Origin: Orbilia blumenaviensis
Lineage: Eukaryota; Ascomycota; Orbiliomycetes; Orbiliales; Orbiliaceae
Assembly: GCA_036872755.1 (NCBI GenBank)
Contig: JAVHNS010000003.1
Location: forward strand, 806,001-870,000
Length of the DNA: 64,000 nucleotides
Reading direction: 5' to 3'
The notes under the pieces were generated by a model. It ran no database searches. It was not told the DNA's origin and saw only the letters and a list, made by a program, of their open reading frames with translations. Positions 1 to 9,697 of this stretch are shown here, one piece after another. How positions within the stretch are numbered: the stretch's first letter is position 1; the number at the start of each line of letters is the position of its first letter. The position numbers and the translations under genes were made by a program.

Positions 1-1443
1 CACCTAGCCCCATCAGCGATAATACGCTTCCAAAACTCCATCCTTCGGGCGCATCATCTTGAACTGCAATATAGTCTTCCCGACAACGTGCCGAGGCCGC
101 GCCAATCGTGTAGACTATCTGCCTTATAGATGTTTCATTTACGAAATCCGCGAGGCGCAACTGATATGAATTTTGTATTTCGAATTTGTTATCTATTCCC
201 AATTGTTAGCAGAGCACTCCAATCAATTGGGGGAAACCAGCTAGGAGCTTACAATTCGCCAAAACCCCAAGTAATACAAACGGTTCAAACGACATTGACG
301 CAGTAGCCGGGTCATTAATAAACTACCCCCCACCATATCAGCCACAACCATCTCCAACAACCAAAGCCAGGATATAACCCACCTTCATCAACGCTGGAAA
401 CAAGTCCCTATGCGTAAAATACGACAGCAATCCCGTATTAAACGCCCCACACGCCGTCATCAACGCTACATGAACCGACTTATACCGCACCTCAGCTGTA
501 CCCCAATTAGCGACCGTGACTCCCTCGAACTGCTGCGACTTTTTGCAGAAAAGAAAACTAACCCGTCCTCCCACTGCGTATATTCACATCCAGAACACCC
601 ACAAAGTCCGTAAATACTGCATCGATATGATCGAGCCCGGCGAGTATCGCAATAACATCTGATGAGAGATTCGTGTATCGTTTTGACAATACTTGGCTTA
701 GGAATATCGATATTGTCTATTTAATCTCAGGTCGTAATTTAGTAGCTATTCTGGTAATCGTTCGATACAGAGACAAAAATACAAATACAAATAAAAATAA
801 AAAATGATAAAGGTAGCACTTACATCCAAAGCGGCCTCATCAGCAGGGCCTTCCTTCTTCTTCACCACGGCGACAGCTCGAGTAAACAGTTGTCGTGTCT
901 GGGGCTAATTCATTCAACAGGTCGCAAGAGATACCCTTTCAGCATTTTAGTCAAAAACAGGGCCCAAACCGAGTTGTAGCCAAAAAAAGTATAACCCCCT
1001 CCCCCTTATCCACTAATCTAGATAATTCTTCATGATCTAGAACGGGATACGAGATAGGAGAGGGTAGGTAAAGGGTACCAAAAGGGTACCAACCTGTAGA
1101 TGTAACAAATCGTCGCCAGAGAGCGGTTGTAGGATGGCTTTTAAACCAGATGGATGCGACTTCAGTAAAAAGAACTCGGTCCAGAAACCTTCGGACTTGG
1201 GATGGAATTCTTCTTCTTCCTATTCGGATGGATAATGCAAATATATATATGTCAGCATCTGCGACCTTTTTTTTTGATAGTTTATTTTATGACATTGGTA
1301 TCGCTTGGCTTATGGATTTCTCGAGTTAAGCTAAATACCTTGAATAGCTGCTGGTAGAGAGATACGATCTTTGGTTGAAAAGGCTGACGTTCCTGCTGGA
1401 CCAATGGCGAGGCCATCAGGCTGGAAAGCGGGTCGGCAGCCAT
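1..1443 (-). CDS. ARMH3-like armadillo-like helical protein (DUF1741), 3' end beyond window
   Basis: Seven exons can be joined in phase: 1443-1339, 1219-1094, 904-824, 716-563, 495-383, 322-253 and 192 to beyond position 1. The start is MAADPLSSLMASPLVQ. Recognisable family blocks are FWTEFFLLKSHP (exon 2), RQLFTRAVAVVKK (exon 3), KRYTNLSSDVIAILAGLDHI then AVFTDFVGVL (exon 4), EVRYKSV and SYFTHRDLFPALMK (exon 5), and FVLLGVLAN then YQLRLADFVNE (exons 6-7). These match the DUF1741 family that includes human ARMH3 (C10orf76), a Golgi protein that binds PI4KB; fungal members are essentially unstudied, so the Golgi role is inferred from the animal protein. About 240 residues are visible. The alternative exon 4/5 junction (GTGAAT donor, 55-nt intron) was set aside because it would lose the conserved IRSGRT segment. 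Confidence 0.85.
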
Positions 1444-1519
1444 GGTGAGGGGTATCGAGGGTATTTGGCGGTTTGTCGAGACTGCAGACGAAGGATTGCG
1501 ACGGGCTGAGGCTCGACTC

Positions 1520-1563
1520 TCTCTCTCTTGGTCTCTCTCTTGGTCTCTCTCTTGGTCTCGCTC
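1520..1563. repeat. 12-bp tandem repeat TCTCTCTCTTGG, 3 copies plus partial
   Basis: Three perfect copies of TCTCTCTCTTGG run from 1520 to 1555, followed by TCTCGCTC. The array lies about 80 bp upstream of the ARMH3-like start codon, on the pyrimidine-rich strand opposite to that gene. Confidence 0.9.
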
Positions 1564-1909
1564 GCACTTCCAAAGGTGGCTCTTATTCGCCAGCTTGGAA
1601 GTTGGATCACGTGATTTTGCTATCTGGCGGAGCTTCAGCTGTGTGGACTCTACTTTAGCTTGGGCTTGGAATCAACGTCATGAAAACTGCTTACTTATCT
1701 ATCTACCGTTATCCAGCGAGGTAACTTATCACAATTGATATTATCTCTCTTTATTACTTGGTTCAAGTATAGATATCTATCTTCTCGTCTTCATTTTTAT
1801 TTTTTAATTTTATTTTTAAGTAATAGTTCGCAGACTGCAGAGTGACAACTGCTAAGCTAAAGCAACAAGCTCGCCATTGATAAACGTTTATACCAGCTTT
1901 TTCTCCAAA

Positions 1910-1915
1910 ACGCGT
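1910..1915 (+). promoter_or_regulatory. MCB-type element ACGCGT upstream of RFC5
   Basis: ACGCGT (context CCAAAACGCGTCTTCC) lies 108 bp before the RFC5 start. In yeasts this MluI cell-cycle box binds MBF (Swi6/Mbp1 type) and drives G1/S expression of replication genes. The match is exact and the target gene is of the right class, but a 6-mer alone is weak evidence. Confidence 0.5.
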
Positions 1916-2022
1916 CTTCCCGGCTCTGCAAGCTTCTTCTCCCGCACACGCGCACACACATATAGCTTCACAACCTCCACTTACTTGACCTTCTCCACCC
2001 ACAATCACCCACCTAGCCAACA

Positions 2023-3241
2023 ATGTTATTCGTCGACAAGCACCGTCCCAAGACTCTCGATAGTCTAACCTACCACCATGAGCTCTCCAACCGTCTAAAG
2101 TCCCTCGTATGTCTTTTCTCATATCCATCCATTATCCCACTATCTACAAAAAACTAATCAATGAAAAATATATAGGCCAACGGCGACTTCCCCCACCTCC
2201 TAGTCTACGGCCCCTCCGGCGCCGGCAAAAAGACCCGCATAATCGCCACCTTAAAAGAACTCTACGGTCCCGGTGTTGAAAAGATAAAAATCGACTCCCG
2301 AGTCTTCACCACCACCTCCAACCGAAAATTAGAATTCAACATAGTAGCCTCTGTCTACCACCTCGAGATCACACCGTCGGACGTAGGAAACTACGACCGG
2401 GTGGTAATCCAAGATCTGTTAAAGGAAGTAGCGCAGACGCAACAGGTTGATTTGGCTGCAAAGCAGAGGTTTAAGGTGGTGGTTATAAATGAAGCGGATC
2501 ATTTGACGAGAGATGCTCAAGCGGCGCTGAGGAGGACTATGGAGAAGTATTCTCCTAATCTTAGGTTGATTCTGTTGGCGAATTCTACGGCGAATATTAT
2601 TGCGCCGATTAGGAGTAGGACGTTGCTGGTTAGGGTTGCTGCGCCTAGTGTGGATGAGATTGTGGATGTGCTGAAGGGGGTGGGGAAGTTGGAGAGGTTG
2701 GATGTTAAGGATGGGCTTTGTAAGAAGATCGCGGTTGAGAGTGGGAGGAATTTACGGAGGGCATTGTTGATGTTTGAGGCGGTTTATGCTCAGAAGTAAG
2801 TAGTGCATTCCTATCCTCTATATCGCCCATCTTGATCGTTTTTGAAATATAATGATAAGGTGCTAATTTGGGGAATTGGACTATAGCGAGGTCGTGAAAG
2901 AGAATACACCCCTCCCGCCACCAGACTGGGAGGCATTGATATCACAGATCGCAGACGAGATCATGGCTGAGCATTCACCGGCACGGATCCTTCAGGTCCG
3001 GGCGAAGCTATACGATCTCCTGACGCACTGTATCCCCCCGACCGTCATCTTGAAGACTTTGACGTTCAAGCTGATACCAAAGGTTGATGATACCATCAAG
3101 GCGGATGTTATCAAGTGGAGTGCTTTCTATGAGCATAGATTGCATCTGGGGAATAAGCCGATATTTCATCTTGAGGCCTTTGTGGCCAAGTTCTTGAGAT
3201 TGCTGGAGACTTATTTGATGGATATGGATTTCAGCTTTTGA
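2023..3241 (+). CDS. RFC5: Replication factor C subunit 5 (clamp loader small subunit)
   Basis: Three exons (2023-2106, 2176-2795, 2887-3241) encode 352 residues. The protein belongs to the AAA+ clamp-loader family that opens PCNA and places it on primer-template DNA in the nucleus. Visible signatures: start LFVDKHRPKTLD, P-loop YGPSGAGKKT near residues 41-50, the RFC block SNRKLEFNIVASVYHLEITP, the degenerate Walker B VVINEADHL, AALRRTMEKYS, and sensor/SRC-like IIAPIRSRTLLVR. The NEAD in place of DExD and the ASNRKLE/TTSNRKLE block separate Rfc5 from Rfc2-4. Length agrees with yeast Rfc5 (354 aa). The 3' exon ends in the usual RFC C-terminal collar. The downstream neighbour converges on it. 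Confidence 0.95.
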
Positions 3242-3433
3242 GAGCAGTAGAGTGGAGGTATTGGGTTGGGCATTGGTGGTATATGCTTAAGTAATAATGT
3301 ATTATAGAATCGTGCTGCATTGGCGTTTGGAAACTAAGGAATACATTCACATGGGGGTCGCCTACTGGTAGTGTCACATATTACGATCTCACGTGCTATT
3401 CGCGGCAGGCAGGGCTTGATACGCGTATGAGAC

Positions 3434-4215
3434 TTTGGTGAAAAAATTTTTTATTATATTTTCTAATAGTATTATCATTGTTACATAATCTCAGTCCCAA
3501 TTGCTACACTATCTACAACTGACCAAAAAGAACCTAGAGAGTCTTCAAGCATGTTAGCCTCAGCCCACATCAAGGTGAAAGTGGTATATAAGGAAAATAA
3601 TGGTAAAGATCAAATCAGACATCCAAGGAAGATTAAACCGGTCATGGAATCCCCTAATTAGGTTCTAAGTGCGGGGTACCGTGGAAACAGCGAATGTACA
3701 TGGAAACTTCATCATAGTGATCTTGTATAGAAAGAAGGATGTGAAAACATATAGAATAGCAAAGGATGGGTTGGCTGCTTACCAGTTATAGCATCTACGA
3801 TTGATGTATCACAGTCGGTCGAAAGGGAATCTAGAGATAAATCTTCCAAGTCATGTTAGTCGTTCGAACTTGGTATGGCAATGGATGAAAACCATTGGAG
3901 GGTTTGGTGATTATAGTATTGAAGGATGTGTATGGTAGGTCAGACAAAAAGTTACTGGCAAGTAAACGAAACATTTGCGATACAAGACCGCTTAAGTCAA
4001 GTAAGGTGCAAAGGAATCGAGGTATCTCGTCATGGACGATTCGGAGATGGAAAGAAGTATAAGGGTTTTGTCATCATCTGAGGGAGGAGCGAGAAGGAAA
4101 AGTAAGGTTGATAGAGGGGGTTCTGGTACATACCATGAGAGGAGAAGAGGAGGGGATTGGTGGTTGGTGATGGCGATGAGAAAGGATGATGGTTGATGGT
4201 TGATGGTAGAAGAAC
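3434..4215 (-). ncRNA. Spliced non-coding host transcript of the U14 snoRNA (ends approximate)
   Basis: Two introns with good signals define three exons on the minus strand. Exon 1 ends at 4134 (CTCATG then GTATGTACC). Intron 1 is 4133-3831, with branch point GACTAACATGAC and acceptor ATCTCTAG. Exon 2 is 3830-3783. Intron 2 is 3782-3534 (GTAAGC donor, branch point GGCTAACATGC, acceptor CTCTCTAG), and exon 3 starts at 3533. A TATA-like TATAAAAAAA lies near 4245, so transcription probably starts near 4215. An A/T-rich stretch near 3434-3455 is a plausible 3' end. The joined exons contain no ATG-initiated frame longer than about a dozen codons, so this reads as a snoRNA host rather than an mRNA. 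Transcript ends are inferred. Confidence 0.7.
3606..3724 (-). ncRNA. U14: U14 box C/D snoRNA (snR128/SNORD14), intron-encoded
   Basis: The 119-nt element sits inside intron 2 of the host transcript. On the minus strand, a 7-bp terminal stem (AAGATCA with TGATCTT) encloses box C ATGATGA and box D CTGA (complement at 3615-3618). Directly before box D is CTTCCTTGGATGT, complementary to the conserved 18S segment ACATCCAAGGAAG, which is U14 domain B. Further 5' is ACATTCGCTGTTTCCACGG, matching U14 domain A (pairs with 18S GAAACTGCGAATG) except for one base. An internal ATGACCG resembles box C'. U14 is required for early pre-rRNA cleavages giving 18S rRNA and guides one 18S 2'-O-methylation. The combination of both antisense elements, boxes and stem makes the identity strong; yeast U14 is about 126 nt. 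Confidence 0.92.
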
Positions 4216-6570
4216 AGAACTGCGAAGATCAGAGAATTTTTTTTTATACACGAACTATTTTTATTTCAAAGAAAAAAAAATCTGCGCAACACATCGCACA
4301 ACACGTCGCAATCTTGGCATGAAGATCAAAGTCTTGGCGCGACTGGACCGAAAACGCCAACAACAAACAACACGGCAGAGCGTGCAGGGACCCTAATAGC
4401 CTTGCTTGAGCCGCACGGTCATCTGACCTGCTATGATTGGTCAGAAAAGCTTGTTAAGTCTGCAAAATTTGCGGTATTTACCTGCATGAGTCTAACCGGA
4501 AACGGCGAAATTAATGACAATTAATGCCTCCGAAAAAGGGGTGTGCGCGCCCACCTTTTTGTATGGGGAGGAGGGCCTTCCTGTATTTTATTTTTTTTCA
4601 TCCGAACAAGAAAGTTTCTTGGGGGGTAGGGAAATAAGTGAGGAAGAGAGATACAAAGTGGAATGAATGCACGACACTGTGCAGCTAGCAAGAATTCAAA
4701 TGGCTGGCTCCGTTGGCCTGGCCTGCTTTCTTTGCTTGCCTGCCTGCCCTACGAGACTTGCCTGCCCAGAGAAATGGTGGGTGAAGGGCGGCAGTGTGGG
4801 GCAGATTTGGACCCGGCGATAGCGGTATAACCATAACCACCTCGTCATCGTGATATCTCGCTACTCCGCCGTTTTGACTTTTTTTTGGTTTTTTGATATT
4901 GGATCAGGACAACGTCACTTTGTGATCAATATCATACGCCCCCGTAGACACTTGTACCAACAGCTTTATTATATATCTTAAAGGGATATACATATGTGTT
5001 TTCTCCCTGTGTTTCTATGAAAGACATATAATTTCCAGGAAATTGTATTTTAGGAGTCGATTAAATTATAGATTGTTAATTGATTTTATGATCATGAGGG
5101 TGATTGTTAACAGCTAGTGGATTAGGACAATCTGGAGATCTAGGCCCTTTATTTCCACCCGTGGAGCAGGCTATAGGTGGTATTAGGATCGAGGGAAATA
5201 AAAAATACAATAAAGTAGAATAATTTCAAGATCTTGGAATCGATTTCCTTTTCCCTTCCTTTTCCTTTTTCTTCTTTTCCTTTTGAAATCTCTTTTTTGG
5301 TTTATCTCTCAAGAGAGAATCACGGAATCCTCTCGCGATTTTTAATCCAGCTCTGCCATCTATTTCCTACATCATCCGTCCTTGGTCACCTGCTCGACCT
5401 TCTATTTTCTCGCCATTGGACAATCCGACGTGGATAGCCGTTGAATTTTCCGACAAGCAGAACCGCAAGCGACGTGGTGTGATCCCCCAGGATACCTGCC
5501 TCAGTTAGCAGTACTTTATCTTGTATCAGAGGTGTGTCCGTGTGCTTGGTGCCTGCGTGGGATCTTGATATTCTCTTGCGCACCACTTAATAACGAACCA
5601 CCCTGTGCATCTATCTATCTTTTCCCCCTCTTTGAACCATTAAATTCTTGCAAATAAGGGACCCTCTTCTTTAAAATCCTTTTTGGACACCCCGCCTCTT
5701 TTGAACTTGTATAGTGACCTTTTTTTTACAATTATTATTTTGCATTTTTTTATTTTATTTTTGGGACTATATTCTGTTATTTTTTTTTTTGGTTTGAAGC
5801 GACGGAAACAAAAGAGACAAGTCGTTGCTTTTATAACCATATACGTTGCTACTTACATTGACTTAGGCTAGTCCCATAGCCATATAGCATTAACGGTCTT
5901 CTGGAGATTTAAAAGAAGAAACAAAAAAAAGCATATCTTTTTTTTGGAGATTTTCCTAGGATCAAGGTTAACAATTAACACTGCACTGGCGGACGTACCT
6001 CGAACGACTGAACGAACGAACGGACGAATCCCGCCCCTCCTTCGACTATTATAAGAATTTCTGACAGGTTGTTCCCGCACCAAATTATCGATATCGCCAA
6101 CAATAAGTATCTTTTCCCAACCAGCACATACACACTGTTTTTTTTCTGTATATATGGACTGGGAATCCCGATACAATAGCTTGCTGTCTGTACATTTTAT
6201 CGATATATCGGCGGTAAATTTTTGATCATTCGAATATTATATTTCGCAATCGATCCGGCCGTTGACGGTACTTGTTTCAGAGCCAGACTTTTCTCTTTTT
6301 TTTGTTTTTTGTTTTTTTTGTTTTTTCCTTTCTGATATACCGAAGGAAAAATATCTGGAATCGGAATATTAAATCGCGACAAGCAAGAAACAATAAGAAG
6401 AAGAAGAAGAAGCAGCAGTTCAGTTTACTTTTTCTTCTTCTTCGAATTTCTTATGCGATTTACCAGACCCGAGCACTTCGAATTTTCGAAATTCTGAAAA
6501 AGAAGTTAAGGACCAGGACCAGGCCCAGGGCCGGTACGCACAAGCCTACAGAACCGCTTAAACAGCACCT

Positions 6571-6591
6571 ACAGACAGACAGACAGACAGA
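6571..6591. repeat. (ACAG)n microsatellite
   Basis: Five tandem ACAG units in the ptaB upstream region. Confidence 0.9.
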
Positions 6592-7403
6592 TCTGGATAG
6601 TTCCAGTTCAGGACCGGTTTGATACCAACTAATAAGAAACCCCCGAAGGACAGGTCCAACCAATTCGATCAGTTCTGTTTCTGTTTCTTCTTCTTCTTTT
6701 TCCCTTTTCTTGAGAAACAAAAAGAGGGAACAGACCAGACCCCCCTTCATATACCCCCCAGGAAAGTCCCAACGCCCGTAGACGAAACGACCAAACGACC
6801 GCCACTCGCACCAGGCCCTCCCCTTCCCTTTCCTTTTCCACTTCACCCCCTTCCCTCCCTTTTTTTCGTCTAAAACGAACAAGAACAAGCTGGCGTTTAA
6901 GACACGGCTAGTGAGGATTAATCCAAACAAAACGGCGATTGTAGATATCAATCAGGAGTAGACAAGCAGAACCCTGGGCTTAATATCAAAAGATAGTCGC
7001 ATCCAGTACTTCTTAGCCATTCGTTTCTTTTATTTTATTTTTTTTAAGTTGCCAGTTGGGTATTTTTTTTTCTTGGTTCGCGGACCGGATTTCTTATTTA
7101 TTTCTTGGAATTAGTCGCTACGCTACGCTACCCGGGATTCTTCTTTATTTCCCTACCGGCGCTGGCACTCGCAACTACACCTTGTTCTTTTTTTTTTATT
7201 ATCTCTGAAGTGGGTTTATTAGAAGAAAAGAAAGGGAGGAGAAAAAAATAAGAAGAAGATTGATCAAAGAGAGACAGAGAGGAGAAGAGCGTGTTCTCGC
7301 AGGAAAGAAACATAACGAGAATCGAATCAGAACAAGAAACGGATATAGGAAGAAGACATGCGCCTGTCGGGAAGACAGTGAACGCCAGCCCTGTATCGCG
7401 ACG

Positions 7404-7422
7404 CACACACACACACACACAC
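7404..7422. repeat. (CA)n microsatellite
   Basis: About nine CA dinucleotides in the ptaB upstream region. Confidence 0.9.
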
Positions 7423-7636
7423 CCATACAACACACAACCACCCTCTTCTTTCCCTTCTATCTTTTTAATCGTTTCCTTTCTTCTTTTTCTTCTGCTTCTT
7501 CTTTTTATCATTTCAAAGAAAAAAGACTGAGGTCAATCGACCAGCCAGCCAGTCCGTTAAAGAAGTCAACGACAACGAAGACGCCTGTTGTTTCTGTTTG
7601 GTTGTTCGTTCGTTCGTTGATCAGATAACAACTTGA

Positions 7637-7688
7637 ACTGACCTGACCTGACCTGACCCGAACCCGACCTGACCTGACCTGACCTGAC
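7637..7688. repeat. Pentanucleotide repeat GACCT/ACCTG
   Basis: Ten near-perfect GACCT units interrupted by ACCCGAACCCG in the middle. It is flanked by similar degenerate pentamers (to about 7710). It lies in the non-coding leader region. Confidence 0.9.
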
Positions 7689-8662
7689 GTCCAACCTGAA
7701 CTGAACTGGCCTGGACCACACCACCATTACTATTACCTGTTACTGGCTACTGCCACCGCCAGCCCAGGGCCACGACCGCTACCACCACTACCACCGCGAC
7801 CACCACCGCCGCCGCTATTAACCTGGGAAAGCCTCGAACAGACCAAATCTCCGTCCCATTTCAGCTCTTCTCTCACTTCCCCTCCGCCACCGAACGTCGA
7901 CTTTTTTATTTTTCTCTTTCTTCTATCTCTTTCTTCTATCTCTATCTCTCCTCATCTCCTCTCCTCTCCTCCTTCTTCTCCTCCTCCCTTAAGACGACCT
8001 TATTTTTGCACGGTCCCTGGGTTATATATCTCCGACCTCTATCCCTCTTTCTGTCTGTGGATAATAAATAGCTTCGGTACTTCTTATTTAAGTACTTGCT
8101 CCTCGAGGTTTAAACAAGCAAGCAAGCCAAAAAAAAAAAAAGGCGGGCCAGCAGTAAACCACCACCACCAAACAACACATCGCCATCCGACCATCTCCAT
8201 TCCTCGCATTCCCACCCGGCCTTTCTTTATCACAAACCCTCAACCTCAACCTTCCTCAACCACACACCACCGCTAACTAACCACCTCCAATACCACCAAC
8301 TACTACTACTACCACTACTGCCTCCCACCATCACCATTTTTCTGGACCAGGGCTTCTATCCTCCTTCCACGGCCTAATCTGATCTAATCTACACTCCTCG
8401 GTCCTATATACGTACATAGATACATACTATTTCCACACAGATCCGTCCTTTCTCCCCGACGGCTACTTTGTTTGCGTGATTCGATTTCCCCGTTACTCTT
8501 TTATTTGCCAGGTAAGAACTAATGAATGCATGCATGGCCGAAACAACAAATCCTCAAATTCCTATCACCACCACCACCACCACCGCCACTACTACTACTG
8601 GTGGTAGTAGTACTCCTTCTTCCCTTTACAAGCTGTCTGGAAGGAATTAGGATATCCTCTTG

Positions 8663-8682
8663 CGTGTGTGTGTGTGTGTGTG
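8663..8682. repeat. (GT)n microsatellite
   Basis: About ten GT units, followed by GCGTGTGCCTGTG. It lies within the candidate 5'-UTR intron of the ptaB-like gene. Confidence 0.9.
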
Positions 8683-9697
8683 CGTGTGCCTGTGTATTTT
8701 TACTGTATTCGCATCGTCTTGTAATTGTTAAGGTCTTGTCTTGTCTTGTCTTGTTATCCATACATCCCTTCCCTTCCCTTTTCTCTTTCCCTTCCTCTCC
8801 CTCGTTTCTCCCTCCCTCCCGCTTCCCGCTTCGGTGCCTATCGATCTTATCCCCCCCAAAACAACCGTGATTGCACGCCTATCTGCCTACCGTTGACTTC
8901 AAATTCAACTTCAACCTCTTTTTTTTTTTTTTTTGTTCCGATCAACCGTTTTTGGACCAACCTCTCTCTCTCTGCTTGGCCTTGTCGCTGCGCTTGATCG
9001 TGTGGTTTGTCCTTGTTCGGGGTGGTGGGGACTCTTTTCCCTCAATCCTTGCGGCCCAGATCCTTTCCTTGCCATCTATTCGCCCGCCCTGTACCACGCA
9101 CCGCTCGAACTTGGACTTGGACTTGAACCTGAACTTGAACCTGCCTGTCTGCCTCTTGTCTGTCGGGTTTTTTCCCTTCTGGCGTGCCGCACGCCTTAAA
9201 CCTTTCCACACTTTTCCAAACCTCGTGTTTTTTCGCACGTTTCTCTCTCAATCAGTCTCTTCACGATCGTTCATCTCAAGCCACCCGAACTGCTCTCTCA
9301 TTCACATTTTTTCCCTCATATGCAGGTATCTTCTATATTTTATTTACGGCAGCACATATTTTGGTTAAGCGCGTCTGCACCACCACCACCACAAGCGTCT
9401 ATTCTTACCCAATCACCACAAGCCCGAGGCATTCCATTTCAACTATCACCGACATCATCTCTCTTTGCCACTTGGTGACACACACACACACACGGCCATA
9501 TACAACATATCTACGAGTCTTTGTTTCGAGTCCTCCCCTCGACCAAGTTGTCCGCTCCCTCTATCTCTCCGCCCGTATTTCCGATCAGCAAAAAAACCAC
9601 ATCAGCACCCCTTGGTATAGATATCTTCCTCAATCGGGTGGTTCGTGAATAGGCAACGTAATAAGCGTTCCTATTCGTCTTTTCCGCGGGATCCACG

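Larger units (their letters stand above)
1444..2022. promoter_or_regulatory. Divergent promoter region between the ARMH3-like gene and RFC5
   Basis: The 579 bp between two divergently oriented starts have no coding signal. They hold the CT-rich tandem repeat at 1520-1563, an AT-rich middle (1680-1830) and an ACGCGT element close to RFC5. Short open frames here are low-complexity by-products of the repeat. Confidence 0.6.
4260..9697 (+). promoter_or_regulatory. 5.4 kb low-complexity upstream region / probable long 5' leader of the ptaB-like gene
   Basis: No conserved protein or RNA could be recognised over 5.4 kb. From about 5200 onward the plus strand is strongly pyrimidine-rich (CTT, CT, TTTC runs) alternating with AG-rich blocks and microsatellites. 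A canonical donor CAGGTAAGAACTAAT at 8510-8524 and a CT-rich acceptor TCCCTCATATGCAG near 9311-9324 suggest a 5'-UTR intron, but other acceptors are possible. Many short open frames occur on both strands; all are low-complexity. Long leaders with upstream ATGs are common for fungal developmental regulators; that this whole stretch belongs to ptaB is inference. Confidence 0.5.

Noticed and set aside
496..562. Alternative short intron (55 nt, GTGAAT donor) in the ARMH3-like gene
   Set aside because: It also keeps phase but deletes the IRSGR segment conserved in the family and adds unconserved residues.
4134..4251. Coding interpretation of the U14 host exons (about 70 codons when spliced)
   Set aside because: The joined frame is open but has no ATG in frame before the first junction; the only ATG gives a peptide of about a dozen residues.
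6460..6951. 163-codon minus-strand frame
   Set aside because: Translation of CT/AG simple sequence in the ptaB leader region; no conserved pattern.
7637..7688. Telomere-like array
   Set aside because: The unit is GACCT, not TTAGGG or its complement, and it is internal to ordinary intergenic sequence.
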